From SAR86 cluster bacterium (GTDB lineage Bacteria; Pseudomonadota; Gammaproteobacteria; Pseudomonadales; Pseudohongiellaceae), in contig NVVJ01000101.1 of NCBI GenBank assembly GCA_002402175.1, positions 1 through 61,351 of the forward strand: 61,351 nt of DNA, written 5' to 3'. How positions within the stretch are numbered: the first letter of the stretch is position 1; each line of letters starts with the position of its first letter. Shown in pieces: positions 34,031 through 41,999 of the stretch. The translations under genes were made by a program, and so were the position numbers. The notes below the pieces were generated by a model, which saw nothing but the letters and a program-made list of their open reading frames with translations, was not told the DNA's origin and did not search any database.

Positions 34031-34600
34031 ATGGAACCAAAAATCATAAGACCGGCCGACCGTGTGGTGCTCGCGTTTGACCCGTCAACGCGATTCACCG
34101 GGTACGCCGTGGGCGTCGTGCGCGGCACGGCCGTCGACCTGATCGAACACGGGAAGATCAGGGCGGACCGCAGCGCTGACAAGGTGATGGTGCGCGTGCG
34201 GACGATGGGCCTTGACTCGGCGGCACTGATCGAACGCATCAAGCCGGACGACATCATTGTCGAGACACCGGCTAAGCAGATGCCGATGGGCACGATCAAA
34301 GACAAGCACGGCAAGCCGGTGACCAACGTGCAGGGGCAAGCGTTGTACGGCACGGCCGTCGGCGCGGTGATGATGGGCGTGTGGAATTATCAGAATCGCA
34401 AGGGTGCGGACGCCGTGCGCGTTGTGACCACCGCGTCAGACGTGTGGTCGAGAGGCAAGAAGAAGCACCAGCGTGCGGCGGTGATGGAAATGGCCTATCC
34501 CGAATACAGCCGAGCGGCTGACACAAAGACTTTTGATATGGCTGACGCGGTCGGCCTAATGGACTGGTGGAACGTCATGAGATTAAAGGAATTGCTCTGA
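34031..34600 (+). CDS. RuvC-like Holliday junction resolvase
   Basis: A 189-residue RNase H-fold nuclease of the RuvC type. The acidic catalytic residues are Asp17 in LAFDPSTRFTGYAV, Glu78 in DDIIVETP, and Asp169/Asp172 in TFDMADAVGLMDWW. It would cut branched DNA before packaging. It is coupled to the next gene by TGATG (34598-34602). Confidence 0.75.
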   Translation: MEPKIIRPADRVVLAFDPSTRFTGYAVGVVRGTAVDLIEHGKIRADRSADKVMVRVRTMGLDSAALIERIKPDDIIVETPAKQMPMGTIKDKHGKPVTNVQGQALYGTAVGAVMMGVWNYQNRKGADAVRVVTTASDVWSRGKKKHQRAAVMEMAYPEYSRAADTKTFDMADAVGLMDWWNVMRLKELL

Positions 34601-36285
34601 TGCCTGATGAAAACGGAAACGTAAACGAAGCGGTCGACCAACGCGTCGAGGAAATAGTCAAGCCGATCAGGCTGGCCACGGCGAAGGCGCTGCGCATAGC
34701 CGAGGAGGCTAAGGGCACGTCGCTAGACGCCTTTAAAATTGCCGACGAAGCCAAGATGAGGTCGGGAAGAGCGATGTCGGCATCCGCCGGAGCGATCAAC
34801 ACGGCCAAAACGGCGGCGCACGTTGCCGACCTCGCGACGCTGGGCGTGAAGAACACGCACAATCGCATCGACAAGCTGCACCCGGACGACCCCAGTGGCG
34901 GCGACCCCGGTGGCGGTGACCCCGGTGGAGGCGACCCCGGTGGCGGCGACCCCGGTGGTGAGGACAAGATCGAAGCGGGCATGAATCTGGTGCACCCGAC
35001 ATACTGGTGGCGGTCGCATCTGTTCGCCGACCTCGCACTGACCGCAGACTTTTGGCGCGACGACGGCACGGCCTACGTCTACGCCAGCGGATACGCACCG
35101 ACAGGAAACTATGTGTTGAAGTGGGAAGGCACGGACGACATCGACGTGCCCATCGGCGGCGTCGTGCTCGACCGTTCAAGCCGTGCGATATTGTTCAGGA
35201 TCGAACAGGGCACGCCGATCATCGGGTTCAGGAACACGGCTGGCCACGACGACCCGAACATCCGCAATATCACGATACTGCCCGAGCGGTACGTCACGGC
35301 CGACGGACCGTTCAGCACCAAGACGGTCAAGCGCCTGCGCAAGTTCAAGGTGCTTCGGTTCATGGACATGCAGCGGACGAACCACGCGAAGCAACGGAAG
35401 TGGGAAGCGCGGACGCGGCCGGGCGATCCGCAGAACACCAACCGGGGCACGGCGATCGAGCACATGGTCGACCTGTGCAACGTGTGCGAGGCCGTCCCGT
35501 GGTTCTGCCTGCCGCACTTGGGCGACCTAGACTACTGCGAACAGTTCGGGCGCATGGTGCGCAGCCGAATGACCGGCGCGGTGCTCTATCTTGAGTACAG
35601 CAATGAACTGTGGAACGGCCGCTTTGCCCAAGCCCGCTGGATGGCCGAAGGCGTGGGCATGTATTCCGATGCGTATTTCAAGAAGTGGGTCGCGAGCATG
35701 AACCAGTCGGTCGAGGCGTTCGTGCGTGGGCACGGCGATCGCTCGCGCATCAAGGTCGTGCTCGGCACACAGCTTCACAACACTTGGATCGCCAAGCAAC
35801 TGATTAAGTTCGGCGCTAAGTTTGACGTGATAAGCCCAAGCGCATATTTCGGCTTCCCATCAGATGACGGGCCGACGACCGTCGAGGAAGCGTTCGACCG
35901 AGCGCCGGGCATCATCGCCACCGAAAACCGCAGGCTGTACCGCGAGCACATGGACATTGCCAGAGCCTACGGCGCGGAGCACACCAAGATCGTGCCGATG
36001 GTCGCCTACGAAGGCGGGCAGCATTGGGATGATCCGTATGACGATCGCGACGATATGTTCATGGAGGCCAACCGCGACCCAAGGATGTATGACCTGTATC
36101 AGCAGAACATGGTCGAGTTCGAGGCGGCGGGCGGCGAGTTGATCGTCGGGTTCAACGACGTGGGCAGTCAGAGCAAGTCGGGAAGCTGGGGCCATCTGCT
36201 GTATGAAGACCAGCCGTTAAGCGAGGCGCATAAGCAGCGTGCGATTGAAGAGTATGAAAGGGGCCGCAAACTGCCAATAGACTGA
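34600..36285 (+). CDS. Glycoside-hydrolase-like TIM-barrel protein with helical N-terminus and Gly-Asp-Pro linker
   Basis: A 561-residue protein in three parts. Residues 1-95 are helical and Ala-rich (TAKALRIAEEAKGTS), like a trimerising stalk. Residues about 99-121 are a GGGDP linker. Residues 125-561 resemble GH5-like barrel proteins of the kind annotated as cellulose-binding: VLRFMDMQRTNHAKQRKW, AVPWFCLPHLGDLDYCEQF, LYLEYSNELWNGRFAQARW (Glu332 or Glu336 as candidate acid) and MVAYEGGQHWDD. It could be a polysaccharide-degrading spike or a lysis enzyme. Its location after RuvC, outside the virion block, is odd. Confidence 0.6.
   Translation: MPDENGNVNEAVDQRVEEIVKPIRLATAKALRIAEEAKGTSLDAFKIADEAKMRSGRAMSASAGAINTAKTAAHVADLATLGVKNTHNRIDKLHPDDPSGGDPGGGDPGGGDPGGGDPGGEDKIEAGMNLVHPTYWWRSHLFADLALTADFWRDDGTAYVYASGYAPTGNYVLKWEGTDDIDVPIGGVVLDRSSRAILFRIEQGTPIIGFRNTAGHDDPNIRNITILPERYVTADGPFSTKTVKRLRKFKVLRFMDMQRTNHAKQRKWEARTRPGDPQNTNRGTAIEHMVDLCNVCEAVPWFCLPHLGDLDYCEQFGRMVRSRMTGAVLYLEYSNELWNGRFAQARWMAEGVGMYSDAYFKKWVASMNQSVEAFVRGHGDRSRIKVVLGTQLHNTWIAKQLIKFGAKFDVISPSAYFGFPSDDGPTTVEEAFDRAPGIIATENRRLYREHMDIARAYGAEHTKIVPMVAYEGGQHWDDPYDDRDDMFMEANRDPRMYDLYQQNMVEFEAAGGELIVGFNDVGSQSKSGSWGHLLYEDQPLSEAHKQRAIEEYERGRKLPID
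34894..34965 (+). repeat. 15-bp tandem repeats coding for GGGDP
   Basis: About four and a half 15-bp units (GGTGGCGGCGACCCC type) encode SGGDP-GGGDP-GGGDP-GGGDP-GGED, a flexible linker between the helical stalk and the catalytic-like domain. Such repeats change copy number by slippage. Confidence 0.85.
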
Positions 36286-36419
36286 TCGAACGTGTGTGGG
36301 CAGCGTGCCCGCACGACAACAACGCCCGCGCGTGCCCGGATGGTGTGCACCTCGCAATCGTCGCATCATCCGGGTCGTGTGCCGGGCAAGACAAGGCCAG
36401 CAAGAAAGAGGTTTGAAGA
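36286..36419 (+). other. Intergenic stretch with a hairpin and a short open frame
   Basis: GTGTGGGCA (36294-36302) pairs with TGCCCGCAC (36306-36314) with one G-T pair and a 3-nt loop, but no U-run follows. A GTG-initiated frame of 40 codons (36294-36416) is open here without a ribosome site; I do not call it a gene. Confidence 0.4.
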
Positions 36420-36761
36420 ATGGGAACGACTACAGGAAGAAAAACAGCGCTTGAAGACCTAGGGTTAATCAACGACGCCAATGACATGTTTGTGATGACA
36501 CTAGAGGCGATGGTCACATCGGTCAGGCTGTCAAAAAGGCACGTCGAAATATTACGGCAATCGATGATCGACGAAGAGGCCGAATCGCTTGCGCTGATAG
36601 AGGAGATCGTCAAGCTAAGGGAGTGCCGCCAAGCGTTTGCACTGGCCGAGAGCGACGAATCGTCGGCCGAGCAGGTGGTCAACCGCCTGCGTGAAGAACT
36701 GCACGACCAGATCGCGGCGGTCATACGCGTCGCCGGGTACGAAGAGGCTGAAGACCTGTGA
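36420..36761 (+). CDS. Coiled-coil hypothetical protein
   Basis: A 113-residue, almost entirely helical, acidic protein (LIEEIVKLRECRQAF, EQVVNRLREELHDQI). AAAGAGG precedes the ATG. It starts the middle block after the glycosidase-like gene. No function recognised. Confidence 0.5.
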   Translation: MGTTTGRKTALEDLGLINDANDMFVMTLEAMVTSVRLSKRHVEILRQSMIDEEAESLALIEEIVKLRECRQAFALAESDESSAEQVVNRLREELHDQIAAVIRVAGYEEAEDL

Positions 36762-36967
36762 GCGATCGGCTACCCCGAGGCGTGAAGACGTGTGCGATGG
36801 CGACGTCAATTGCATATGTGATGTTGGTCGTCGTTTGCATCGCGGCCGCGCTCGGACGGATTAGCGGGTGGGCGATATGGCTGGCGTTCGCCGTGTGTGA
36901 AATCATATGTTTCATGTTCTTGGCCGAGCTAAAGGAACACAACAACAGCAAGCAAAAAACAAGGTGA
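36758..36967 (+). CDS. Small two-helix membrane protein, holin-like in topology
   Basis: A 69-residue protein from GTG 36758 that overlaps the previous stop. Two hydrophobic segments (MATSIAYVMLVVVCIAAALG and GWAIWLAFAVCEIICFMFLA) are joined by a short turn, and the C-terminus is charged. This is a class II holin topology, but without an endolysin neighbour the call is only topological. Confidence 0.4.
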   Translation: MSDRLPRGVKTCAMATSIAYVMLVVVCIAAALGRISGWAIWLAFAVCEIICFMFLAELKEHNNSKQKTR

Positions 36968-37121
36968 GCATACGCGTGGCCAGAGATATCCCCTTCGGAT
37001 TCTAAGAGGCGATCCAAGCCGCTGTCGTCCCAATCATTGCCCTAGTATCCGGGCGTCATGAGTGGGCGTGTCAGGGTGGGAGCGCGGCCGTTCACCGGCA
37101 GACAAATGAAAGGTCTAAAGA

Positions 37122-37883
37122 ATGAGTGATGACATGGAAATCGTAAAGGCAATATTTGAAACCCCGATCGCCGGGTTCGATCACCTGTCTATGAATGTCG
37201 GGCAGTGGTATGCGGTCGTCGACGTGGGCAAGCGATATAAGGAACTCAAGAAAACGCCCGGCCTGTTGTACGATCGCAACTGCAAGAACGACGGGGCGCT
37301 GCGTGACATCCTCAACCACTACTATTCATTGGCCAACACGACGGCCGCACGCGCCGAGTTGGTCAGCCTGATCGCGATGGCGGGCATGGCTATCGAGTCG
37401 ATCGATCGTGGTGAGCACACGGGGACAAGCTCGGGCGTCGCGCCGATCCCACTGCAAGAGCTAGGCAACCCGCTGCCCCCCAAGCCCACCGATAATATAT
37501 CGCTGGACATGTTCGCCAAGCTGGCCGAGGCGCGGGCGTTCGATAATACGATGCGCACGGCGAAAGACGACGACAAGATGCCGGTCGAAGACTTCGCGTT
37601 AATTATCGGCGAGTATTGCCGACTCATCAGCGTCAAGCCGCCTGCCGGTCCGTGGTCGGTGCTGGCGAGGAATCAACATTTATTCGTCAAAATCATGTCC
37701 ATGTGCTGCTTGGCATACGAATCGATCGAGCGGCGTAAGGGACACGAAACGGATATGCCGACCGACGTGCTTGTCAGACAGTTGCAGCAGTGTTTAGAAA
37801 CGATCAGCTTGGCCGCGAGGAACGCGGGCAATGCCATGCGTAAAGAAATCGAACGATTCAACGAACGAAAGGCAGGACAATGA
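37122..37883 (+). CDS. Hypothetical protein with possible internal duplication
   Basis: A 253-residue, helical protein with an AAAGG site. ELVSLIAMAGMAIESIDRG (about residues 80-98) and FVKIMSMCCLAYESIERRKG (about 187-206) look like equivalent helices of two halves, suggesting an internal duplication. Function is unknown. Confidence 0.5.
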   Translation: MSDDMEIVKAIFETPIAGFDHLSMNVGQWYAVVDVGKRYKELKKTPGLLYDRNCKNDGALRDILNHYYSLANTTAARAELVSLIAMAGMAIESIDRGEHTGTSSGVAPIPLQELGNPLPPKPTDNISLDMFAKLAEARAFDNTMRTAKDDDKMPVEDFALIIGEYCRLISVKPPAGPWSVLARNQHLFVKIMSMCCLAYESIERRKGHETDMPTDVLVRQLQQCLETISLAARNAGNAMRKEIERFNERKAGQ

Positions 37884-38449
37884 ACAACGAAGAGATCAAC
37901 GAACTGGTCGAGGCCGAGATCACCAAGATCATCGAACAGCGGCAGAGAATAAACCTGACGCGGCCCGCGCACTCGCGCGTGTCGACCAACCGCAAGCGAC
38001 TGCGTTGCGAACTGTCGGACCGACTTCGTAACAAGATATTGCAGGCCCGCGTGCGAGACAAAAAGGTGAAGGAATTGAAAGCCAAGACGATCGCGTTTAG
38101 CAACAGGGAGGTCGTCATCGGCGGCGGTCAGGTCGCGCGGGCCATCGCCAAGATACCGAAGGCGATTGGGTCGCTGGTGTTGCTGATGGCCGCGACGCAG
38201 GCACACGCGTCGTCATACGGGCAGACGGATGTCAGCCAACTGTATAGCTCGCTGATTATGGTGCTCGGCGTATTGGCGTTCCCCGCGTTCCTGTGCTGCG
38301 CCGCGCTGTTCATGATCGCGTCGATCACCAACAAGAGCGACCGGGCGCAGAGCAGCGCGTTGTTTGGCTGGGCGCTCATCAGCGTCGTGCTGGCCGGTGT
38401 GAGCGCGGCCGCGTGTGCGATGATGATTAAAAGCATATGGGGGGCGTGA
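37880..38449 (+). CDS. Membrane protein with internal signal-like segment
   Basis: A 189-residue protein. Residues 1-85 are charged and helical. A signal-like segment follows (AIGSLVLLMAATQAHASS, with an A-H-A-type cleavage site), then two hydrophobic helices (LIMVLGVLAFPAFLCCAALF and ALISVVLAGVSAAACAMMI). The last 95 residues mimic the layout of VirB2/TrbC-type pilins, but this is topology only and no sequence signature supports it. Confidence 0.45.
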   Translation: MNNEEINELVEAEITKIIEQRQRINLTRPAHSRVSTNRKRLRCELSDRLRNKILQARVRDKKVKELKAKTIAFSNREVVIGGGQVARAIAKIPKAIGSLVLLMAATQAHASSYGQTDVSQLYSSLIMVLGVLAFPAFLCCAALFMIASITNKSDRAQSSALFGWALISVVLAGVSAAACAMMIKSIWGA

Positions 38450-38958
38450 TGAAAGGAATTATGCACCTGAAGGTATTGGGCGAGCAACCACCACAAAACC
38501 GCTGCCTGTTCAAGCTGGGCGATCGCCATTGTGGCGTGAATCTGATGATGCCGCCGTACACCACGGGGGCGAACGCGATGGATGCGCCCATGTGTTGCGG
38601 GTCGGTCGCCTGCTGCCGGTCACACGACAACCTGCCGAGGTACGGGGGCCTGCCATACAAGCGAGCGTCAGACCTGAGCTATAGCAGGCGCGAGCCGATC
38701 GCCGGTCACGCGTTCGACATGAGGATGCAGCGCAACGCGGCGGCGACGCTGACCGGCATACACCTGCTGCCGCACATGATGATCGCGATGGACCGTGCGA
38801 TGTATCGCGTGATTCAAAAGATGGTGGTCGACATGTTGGCCAAGGCGCTTGAGTCGTCGGGCATGATAGAAGAGCGTGCGGTCGAAGCCGCGCGACAGGC
38901 ATACACCATCGCGCTGATTAACGGCGTGATCCAGAGCAAGCAAAGGGAAGAGGTCTGA
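38449..38958 (+). CDS. Hypothetical Cys-rich protein
   Basis: Unrecognised 169-residue protein. The first half has cysteines in CLFKLGDRHCG and MCCGSVACCRSH; the second half is helical and Met-rich (HLLPHMMIAMDRAMY). ATG 38449 overlaps the previous stop. Confidence 0.5.
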   Translation: MKGIMHLKVLGEQPPQNRCLFKLGDRHCGVNLMMPPYTTGANAMDAPMCCGSVACCRSHDNLPRYGGLPYKRASDLSYSRREPIAGHAFDMRMQRNAAATLTGIHLLPHMMIAMDRAMYRVIQKMVVDMLAKALESSGMIEERAVEAARQAYTIALINGVIQSKQREEV

Positions 38959-38960
38959 AG

Positions 38961-39671
38961 ATGAGCGACGAAACATATGCGGCGGTGTTCATGGACGGTG
39001 GCCAGCCCGGACAGTCGATAGCGATCGACATGACGGCGTGTAACGATCAGCCATATACAACGCTGACGCGCAGCGGGCGGGTCACGACCCTGCGGCGACG
39101 GCCTGACGCAATGATATTTCACCTCGACGACTGGATGCCCGAAAAGCGCACGGGCCTGTACTGGCTTGAGCGGCCACCAGAACGTGGATCAGAAATAACG
39201 ATCGATCGCTCGATCCCCGACGGCGATCAGTTGACGGTAATCATGCAGCACCGGCGCGAAGTCGAGTTGAGGGCTAGCGATGTGGTCGACCACAAGCGAT
39301 ACCCGACGCCTGACGGCTGGCGATGGATGACCATGTTGAATTTCGACCGATCATTCGATTGGTGCGTTAGTGCCCGCGTTGGCGAACACCGCTACAGGCT
39401 ACACGCGCGAACGATCGACGCCGATGACCACAAGCGATCGACGTACCGCGTGCGGTTCGCTGGCGTCAGCGGCGAGTCGGCCACGCTTATAATCTACTGC
39501 TCGCACGAGCGCGAAGCGTGGTGGATGTTCGACAACATCAACGAAGATTTGGGGGGGAGTTATATCGAGATCGACCGCGTGGCCGAGTTCACACTGATGC
39601 CGTGCGGCCTGACCGATCGCTCGGGCCCCGAGGTGGTGACCATCATCGATTGGAATGGGGAGGTCGTCTGA
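38961..39671 (+). CDS. Hypothetical protein
   Basis: Unrecognised 236-residue beta-rich protein rich in Arg and Asp. It lies directly before the long non-coding region at 39672-40243. No motif seen. Confidence 0.5.
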   Translation: MSDETYAAVFMDGGQPGQSIAIDMTACNDQPYTTLTRSGRVTTLRRRPDAMIFHLDDWMPEKRTGLYWLERPPERGSEITIDRSIPDGDQLTVIMQHRREVELRASDVVDHKRYPTPDGWRWMTMLNFDRSFDWCVSARVGEHRYRLHARTIDADDHKRSTYRVRFAGVSGESATLIIYCSHEREAWWMFDNINEDLGGSYIEIDRVAEFTLMPCGLTDRSGPEVVTIIDWNGEVV

Positions 39672-39963
39672 TGGGCGACCCCGACGGATGACGCGCAGAT
39701 GCACGCACGGGCGGCAGGCGTGCCGCGTCACAAGCTGGCCCGGCAACAGCCACACGATCACACGTCGGATCACCAGCGGACGGCACAGAGCGTTCTAGGG
39801 GCTCACACGCGCCAGCCGATCGCGCGGTTAGGCACCACCGATATAATCCCACGAAGCCCGGTGATCGGCCATAGAAGCCAGTGAGAGGCCCGGCGTGTTT
39901 CCGGCGGGCGCTATGTCAGCCGCGCGGTTCGGCGATGTCTGGGCGCTATGTCGCCCACCTGAT

Positions 39964-39979
39964 GTTCCACATGGAACGT
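39964..39979. promoter_or_regulatory. parS-like palindrome
   Basis: TGTTCCACATGGAACG is close to the bacterial chromosome-partition site (TGTTTCACGTGAAACA); it differs from the common variant TGTTCCACGTGGAACA at two of 16 positions, one in the central CG. The inverted arms are GTTCCA and TGGAAC. It would bind ParB if functional. The genome has a ParB-domain gene (47502), but that protein shows no obvious parS-binding helix-turn-helix, so host ParB is the more likely partner. Confidence 0.5.
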
Positions 39980-39985
39980 CGTTAG

Positions 39986-40020
39986 TGCGCAAGATGCGCG
40001 GATACGCGCAAAGTGCGCAA
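39986..40020. repeat. Cluster of GCGCA-type repeats upstream of a promoter
   Basis: GTGCGCAAGATGCGC (39986-40000), ACGCGCAAA (40005-40013) and GTGCGCA (40014-40020) crowd into 35 bp just before TTGACA 40033. GATGCGC/TGCGCAA also makes up the tandem repeats inside the initiator gene (28707-28733), so the same protein might bind both. Confidence 0.4.
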
Positions 40021-40032
40021 TCGACGCGGGGC

Positions 40033-40062
40033 TTGACATCGGCCGGGCCAGATGGTCATACT
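40033..40062 (+). promoter_or_regulatory. Sigma70-type promoter of a short transcript
   Basis: TTGACA (40033-40038) is followed after 18 bp by CATACT (40057-40062). The predicted start, about 40069, coincides with the 5' arm of a long stem and with ATG 40071. A terminator at 40164-40199 would end a transcript of about 130 nt. Confidence 0.6.
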
Positions 40063-40067
40063 GCTGC

Positions 40068-40199
40068 CGGATGATGACGCCGCGCGAAGGACCGCGCGAT
40101 GCAATACCGTTACATCCAGACAACCAACCAGATCAAACCCGGCGTCATCATCCGACCCGACGCACAGCCGGACACTCTAGGGTGCCCGGCTGTCTTTTT
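40068..40199 (+). ncRNA. Structured short transcript (candidate small RNA or folded mRNA leader)
   Basis: CGGATGATGACGCCG (40068-40082) is the exact complement of CGGCGTCATCATCCG (40140-40154), closing a 15-bp stem that begins at the predicted transcript start. Inside, GCGCG (40082-40086) can pair with CGCGC (40093-40097), placing GAAGGA near or in the loop. The transcript ends in a terminator. It may be a regulatory RNA, or the folded mRNA of the small open frame at 40099 (or a leaderless frame 40071-40220); the three are not exclusive. Confidence 0.4.
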
Positions 40200-40239
40200 G
40201 CGCGCGTCGTGCGCGTTTAACCCTAGCGAAAGGAATTAG
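40099..40239 (+). CDS. Candidate 46-residue protein inside the structured transcript
   Basis: ATG 40099 has GAAGGA seven bases upstream, an ideal ribosome site. The product starts MQYRYIQTTNQIKPGVIIRP. The ribosome site overlaps the loop of a small hairpin, and the frame runs through the terminator, so most transcripts would lack the stop codon unless termination is leaky. That makes the gene doubtful. Confidence 0.3.
   Translation: MQYRYIQTTNQIKPGVIIRPDAQPDTLGCPAVFLRASCAFNPSERN
40164..40199 (+). terminator. Rho-independent terminator
   Basis: ACAGCCGG (40164-40171) pairs with CCGGCTGT (40186-40193); the loop can also close by CACT/GGTG. CTTTTT follows. It would separate the short transcript from the lipoprotein gene at 40244. 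Confidence 0.85.
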
Positions 40240-40243
40240 CATC

Positions 40244-40810
40244 ATGGACGTATTCAGCAAATTGGTGAAGTTTGTAGATCACGAACGGGGGGCGGTGATC
40301 GGCCTGTTGCTCGCCGCGTTCATCGGCGTCTGTATGGTCGCCTGTGAGTCGACGACCAACGGCGGGTCGCTGACCGGCGGTGAAGATGTGAACCGTCAGC
40401 AGTTGATTCAGATCGTTGCGCAACGCGACGCGTCGTATAACAAGCGCATCGGTCAGCGCAACGCGATGCAGGCACAGGTCGATCAGATCACCAACGAGAT
40501 CAACATCGACATCGAGGCCGACAACACGGTGCTGCCCGGCATGTTCGACGAACTCGATAGCAAGGATGAACAGAAAGCGCAGGTGTTGACGTTCGGCGTC
40601 GACTTAGGACTGAACGCCATATCAGGCAACCCGATCAACATGGTCGAAGCTGTCGGCGGGCTGGTCACACTGTTAGGCATCGGCGGCACGATGGGCTTTG
40701 GTGCGGACAGCATACGCAAGAGGATGTTAATCAATAGACGCGGTCTTGGCGCTGAACCCAAAGACGACCCGTCAGCCATCCCGCCCGTTATGCGTGGGCC
40801 GCTGACGTAG
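40244..40810 (+). CDS. Lipoprotein with C-terminal hydrophobic segment, u-spanin-like in layout
   Basis: A 188-residue protein. The signal region VIGLLLAAFIGVCMVAC ends in a lipobox-like MVAC, with Cys34 as the probable lipid site. A long soluble helical region follows (QLIQIVAQRDASYNKRI, QVDQITNEINIDIEA). A second hydrophobic stretch (MVEAVGGLVTLLGIGGTMGF) lies near residues 145-164. A lipid anchor plus C-terminal membrane segment is the plan of a unimolecular spanin, but the tail after that segment is long, so this is a guess. AAAGGAA precedes the ATG. Confidence 0.4.
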   Translation: MDVFSKLVKFVDHERGAVIGLLLAAFIGVCMVACESTTNGGSLTGGEDVNRQQLIQIVAQRDASYNKRIGQRNAMQAQVDQITNEINIDIEADNTVLPGMFDELDSKDEQKAQVLTFGVDLGLNAISGNPINMVEAVGGLVTLLGIGGTMGFGADSIRKRMLINRRGLGAEPKDDPSAIPPVMRGPLT

Positions 40811-40885
40811 ATAATTCGATCAGGCATTGAAGGCCGTCAACGTCGCGGCCCGATTCACGGAACGGATGATTTGGGAGGCGTGACA

Positions 40886-40906
40886 GCCCGGAAAGACGGG
40901 CGTTTT
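40886..40906 (+). terminator. Weak terminator-like hairpin
   Basis: GCCCG (40886-40890) pairs with CGGGC (40897-40901) around GAAAGA, followed by GTTTTATT. A short stem, so efficiency is doubtful. Confidence 0.45.
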
Positions 40907-40932
40907 ATTAACCACCGTTAGGAGCCTAGAAC

Positions 40933-41187
40933 ATGGACATGAAAGTCAGAGCAAAGTTTATTGTCGATGAGGTCACGCGATCAAGATACAACCCGCTTAG
41001 CGCCGTCGTGAAGCTGTCGCCCGTGTGTGCGGATGAAGTGGAAGAAAATCAACGCTTCCACGAAGCAACGCCCACCGGTGAAATCACGATGCACATCACA
41101 AGGAAAGAGGTGGCCGACAATTTCCCCGTCGGCAAAGAGTTCTATGTCGACTTTATCGCCGTGCCAGAAAAAACCAACGAGGCTTAA
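40933..41187 (+). CDS. Small conserved-looking phage protein
   Basis: An 84-residue protein of a layout common in phages: MKVRAKFIVDEVTR, VVKLSPVC, ENQRFHEATPTGEITMHI and FPVGKEFYVDF appear in that order. I know of no function. It carries a TTAGGAGCC ribosome site. Confidence 0.6.
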   Translation: MDMKVRAKFIVDEVTRSRYNPLSAVVKLSPVCADEVEENQRFHEATPTGEITMHITRKEVADNFPVGKEFYVDFIAVPEKTNEA

Positions 41188-41263
41188 CCCGCCGTCAACT
41201 GCGTGGAGCCCGACCGATCGGAATTGTTAAACGATTGGTATTGAAGCGCCGGCGGAAAATAGA

Positions 41264-41293
41264 GCGCGTCGTGCGATGAACCGCGCGACGCGC
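41264..41293 (+). other. Hairpin in the 5' region of the gene at 41308
   Basis: GCGCGTCG (41264-41271) pairs perfectly with CGACGCGC (41286-41293), ending 14 bp before ATG 41308. No U-run follows; it could influence translation. Confidence 0.5.
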
Positions 41294-41307
41294 ATTGAGG
41301 CCAAGCG

Positions 41308-41538
41308 ATGACAAAGATGATGCCATCCGATAGCGTGTTGAAGCCCGGCCGCTGGTGCAAGTGGACCGTCGACGGCGTGCGATACGTTAGCGTCGGGTGT
41401 CCAGAGTGCGGCGAGTGCTCGACGCTGGAACATCAGGTAAGCCACGCGGGCGTCGTCAGCCAGCCCGTGGCGTGTGAGGCAGACGGCTGCACGTTTCACG
41501 ATGAGGTGATGCTGTTGGGCTGGGCACCGGTGTCATAG
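41308..41538 (+). CDS. Small zinc-binding protein
   Basis: A 76-residue protein with VGCPECGECSTLEHQV, then CEADGCTFHDEVMLLGW: two CxxC-like pairs and a His. This arrangement is frequent in small phage proteins of unknown role. Confidence 0.55.
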   Translation: MTKMMPSDSVLKPGRWCKWTVDGVRYVSVGCPECGECSTLEHQVSHAGVVSQPVACEADGCTFHDEVMLLGWAPVS

Positions 41539-41564
41539 GGTCGCAAATTATAAAGGGCGTTTTT

Positions 41565-41999
41565 ATGATCGCAGATTTAATAAGACTGGTTGGGTCGGTG
41601 GGGCACGACGACATCAATGCGTGGCTGTCCGACGCGTTGGCCGTGGCCAGCGTTGCGGAGGCGACCAGCTATGCCAACGCGTCGCTTGACCGGCCTGCGA
41701 TCGAGCGACTGTTCGCCGACCGCAAGGCGTGGGAAAATGAGTTGATATCTCACCCGTCGGTACGTCTTGTTCGTTCACCTGACTGGCGCAACATCGTCGA
41801 CGCGGATCATGTGAACACCCCTATACACGCCAAGGCTCGCGCGTTGCATCTGGTGACACATGAGACGATGCAAATGTTAGAAGCGGCGGGCAACAAGTGG
41901 CGTGATCGTGAACTACTAAACTACATAGCCGACGGTGCTTGGCTGGCCATGCGGTTAGTCGGCATCCGTGACGGCATTGGAGAAACATATCATGCCTAA
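41565..41999 (+). CDS. Hypothetical helical protein
   Basis: Unrecognised 144-residue protein starting MIADLIRLVGSVGHDDINAW, with AAAGGG upstream. Its stop lies within the next gene. No motif seen. Confidence 0.5.
   Translation: MIADLIRLVGSVGHDDINAWLSDALAVASVAEATSYANASLDRPAIERLFADRKAWENELISHPSVRLVRSPDWRNIVDADHVNTPIHAKARALHLVTHETMQMLEAAGNKWRDRELLNYIADGAWLAMRLVGIRDGIGETYHA

Larger units (their letters stand above)
39672..40243 (+). other. 570-bp control region
   Basis: This is one of the longest stretches without a convincing large gene. It holds a parS-like palindrome (39964-39979), three GCGCA-type repeats (39986-40020), a TTGACA promoter (40033-40062), a transcript that begins at a 15-bp long-range stem, a small open frame with good ribosome site (40099-40239) and a terminator (40164-40199). 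The first part (39672-39960) shows nothing I can name; an open frame at 39699-39884 looks like noise. Confidence 0.7.

Noticed and set aside
36294..36416. 40-codon GTG frame after the glycosidase-like gene
   Set aside because: No ribosome site nearby, and the start lies in a hairpin. Mentioned only in the intergenic entry.
39699..39884. 61-codon + strand frame in the control region
   Set aside because: No ribosome site, and His/Arg/Gln-rich random-looking content. Treated as non-coding.
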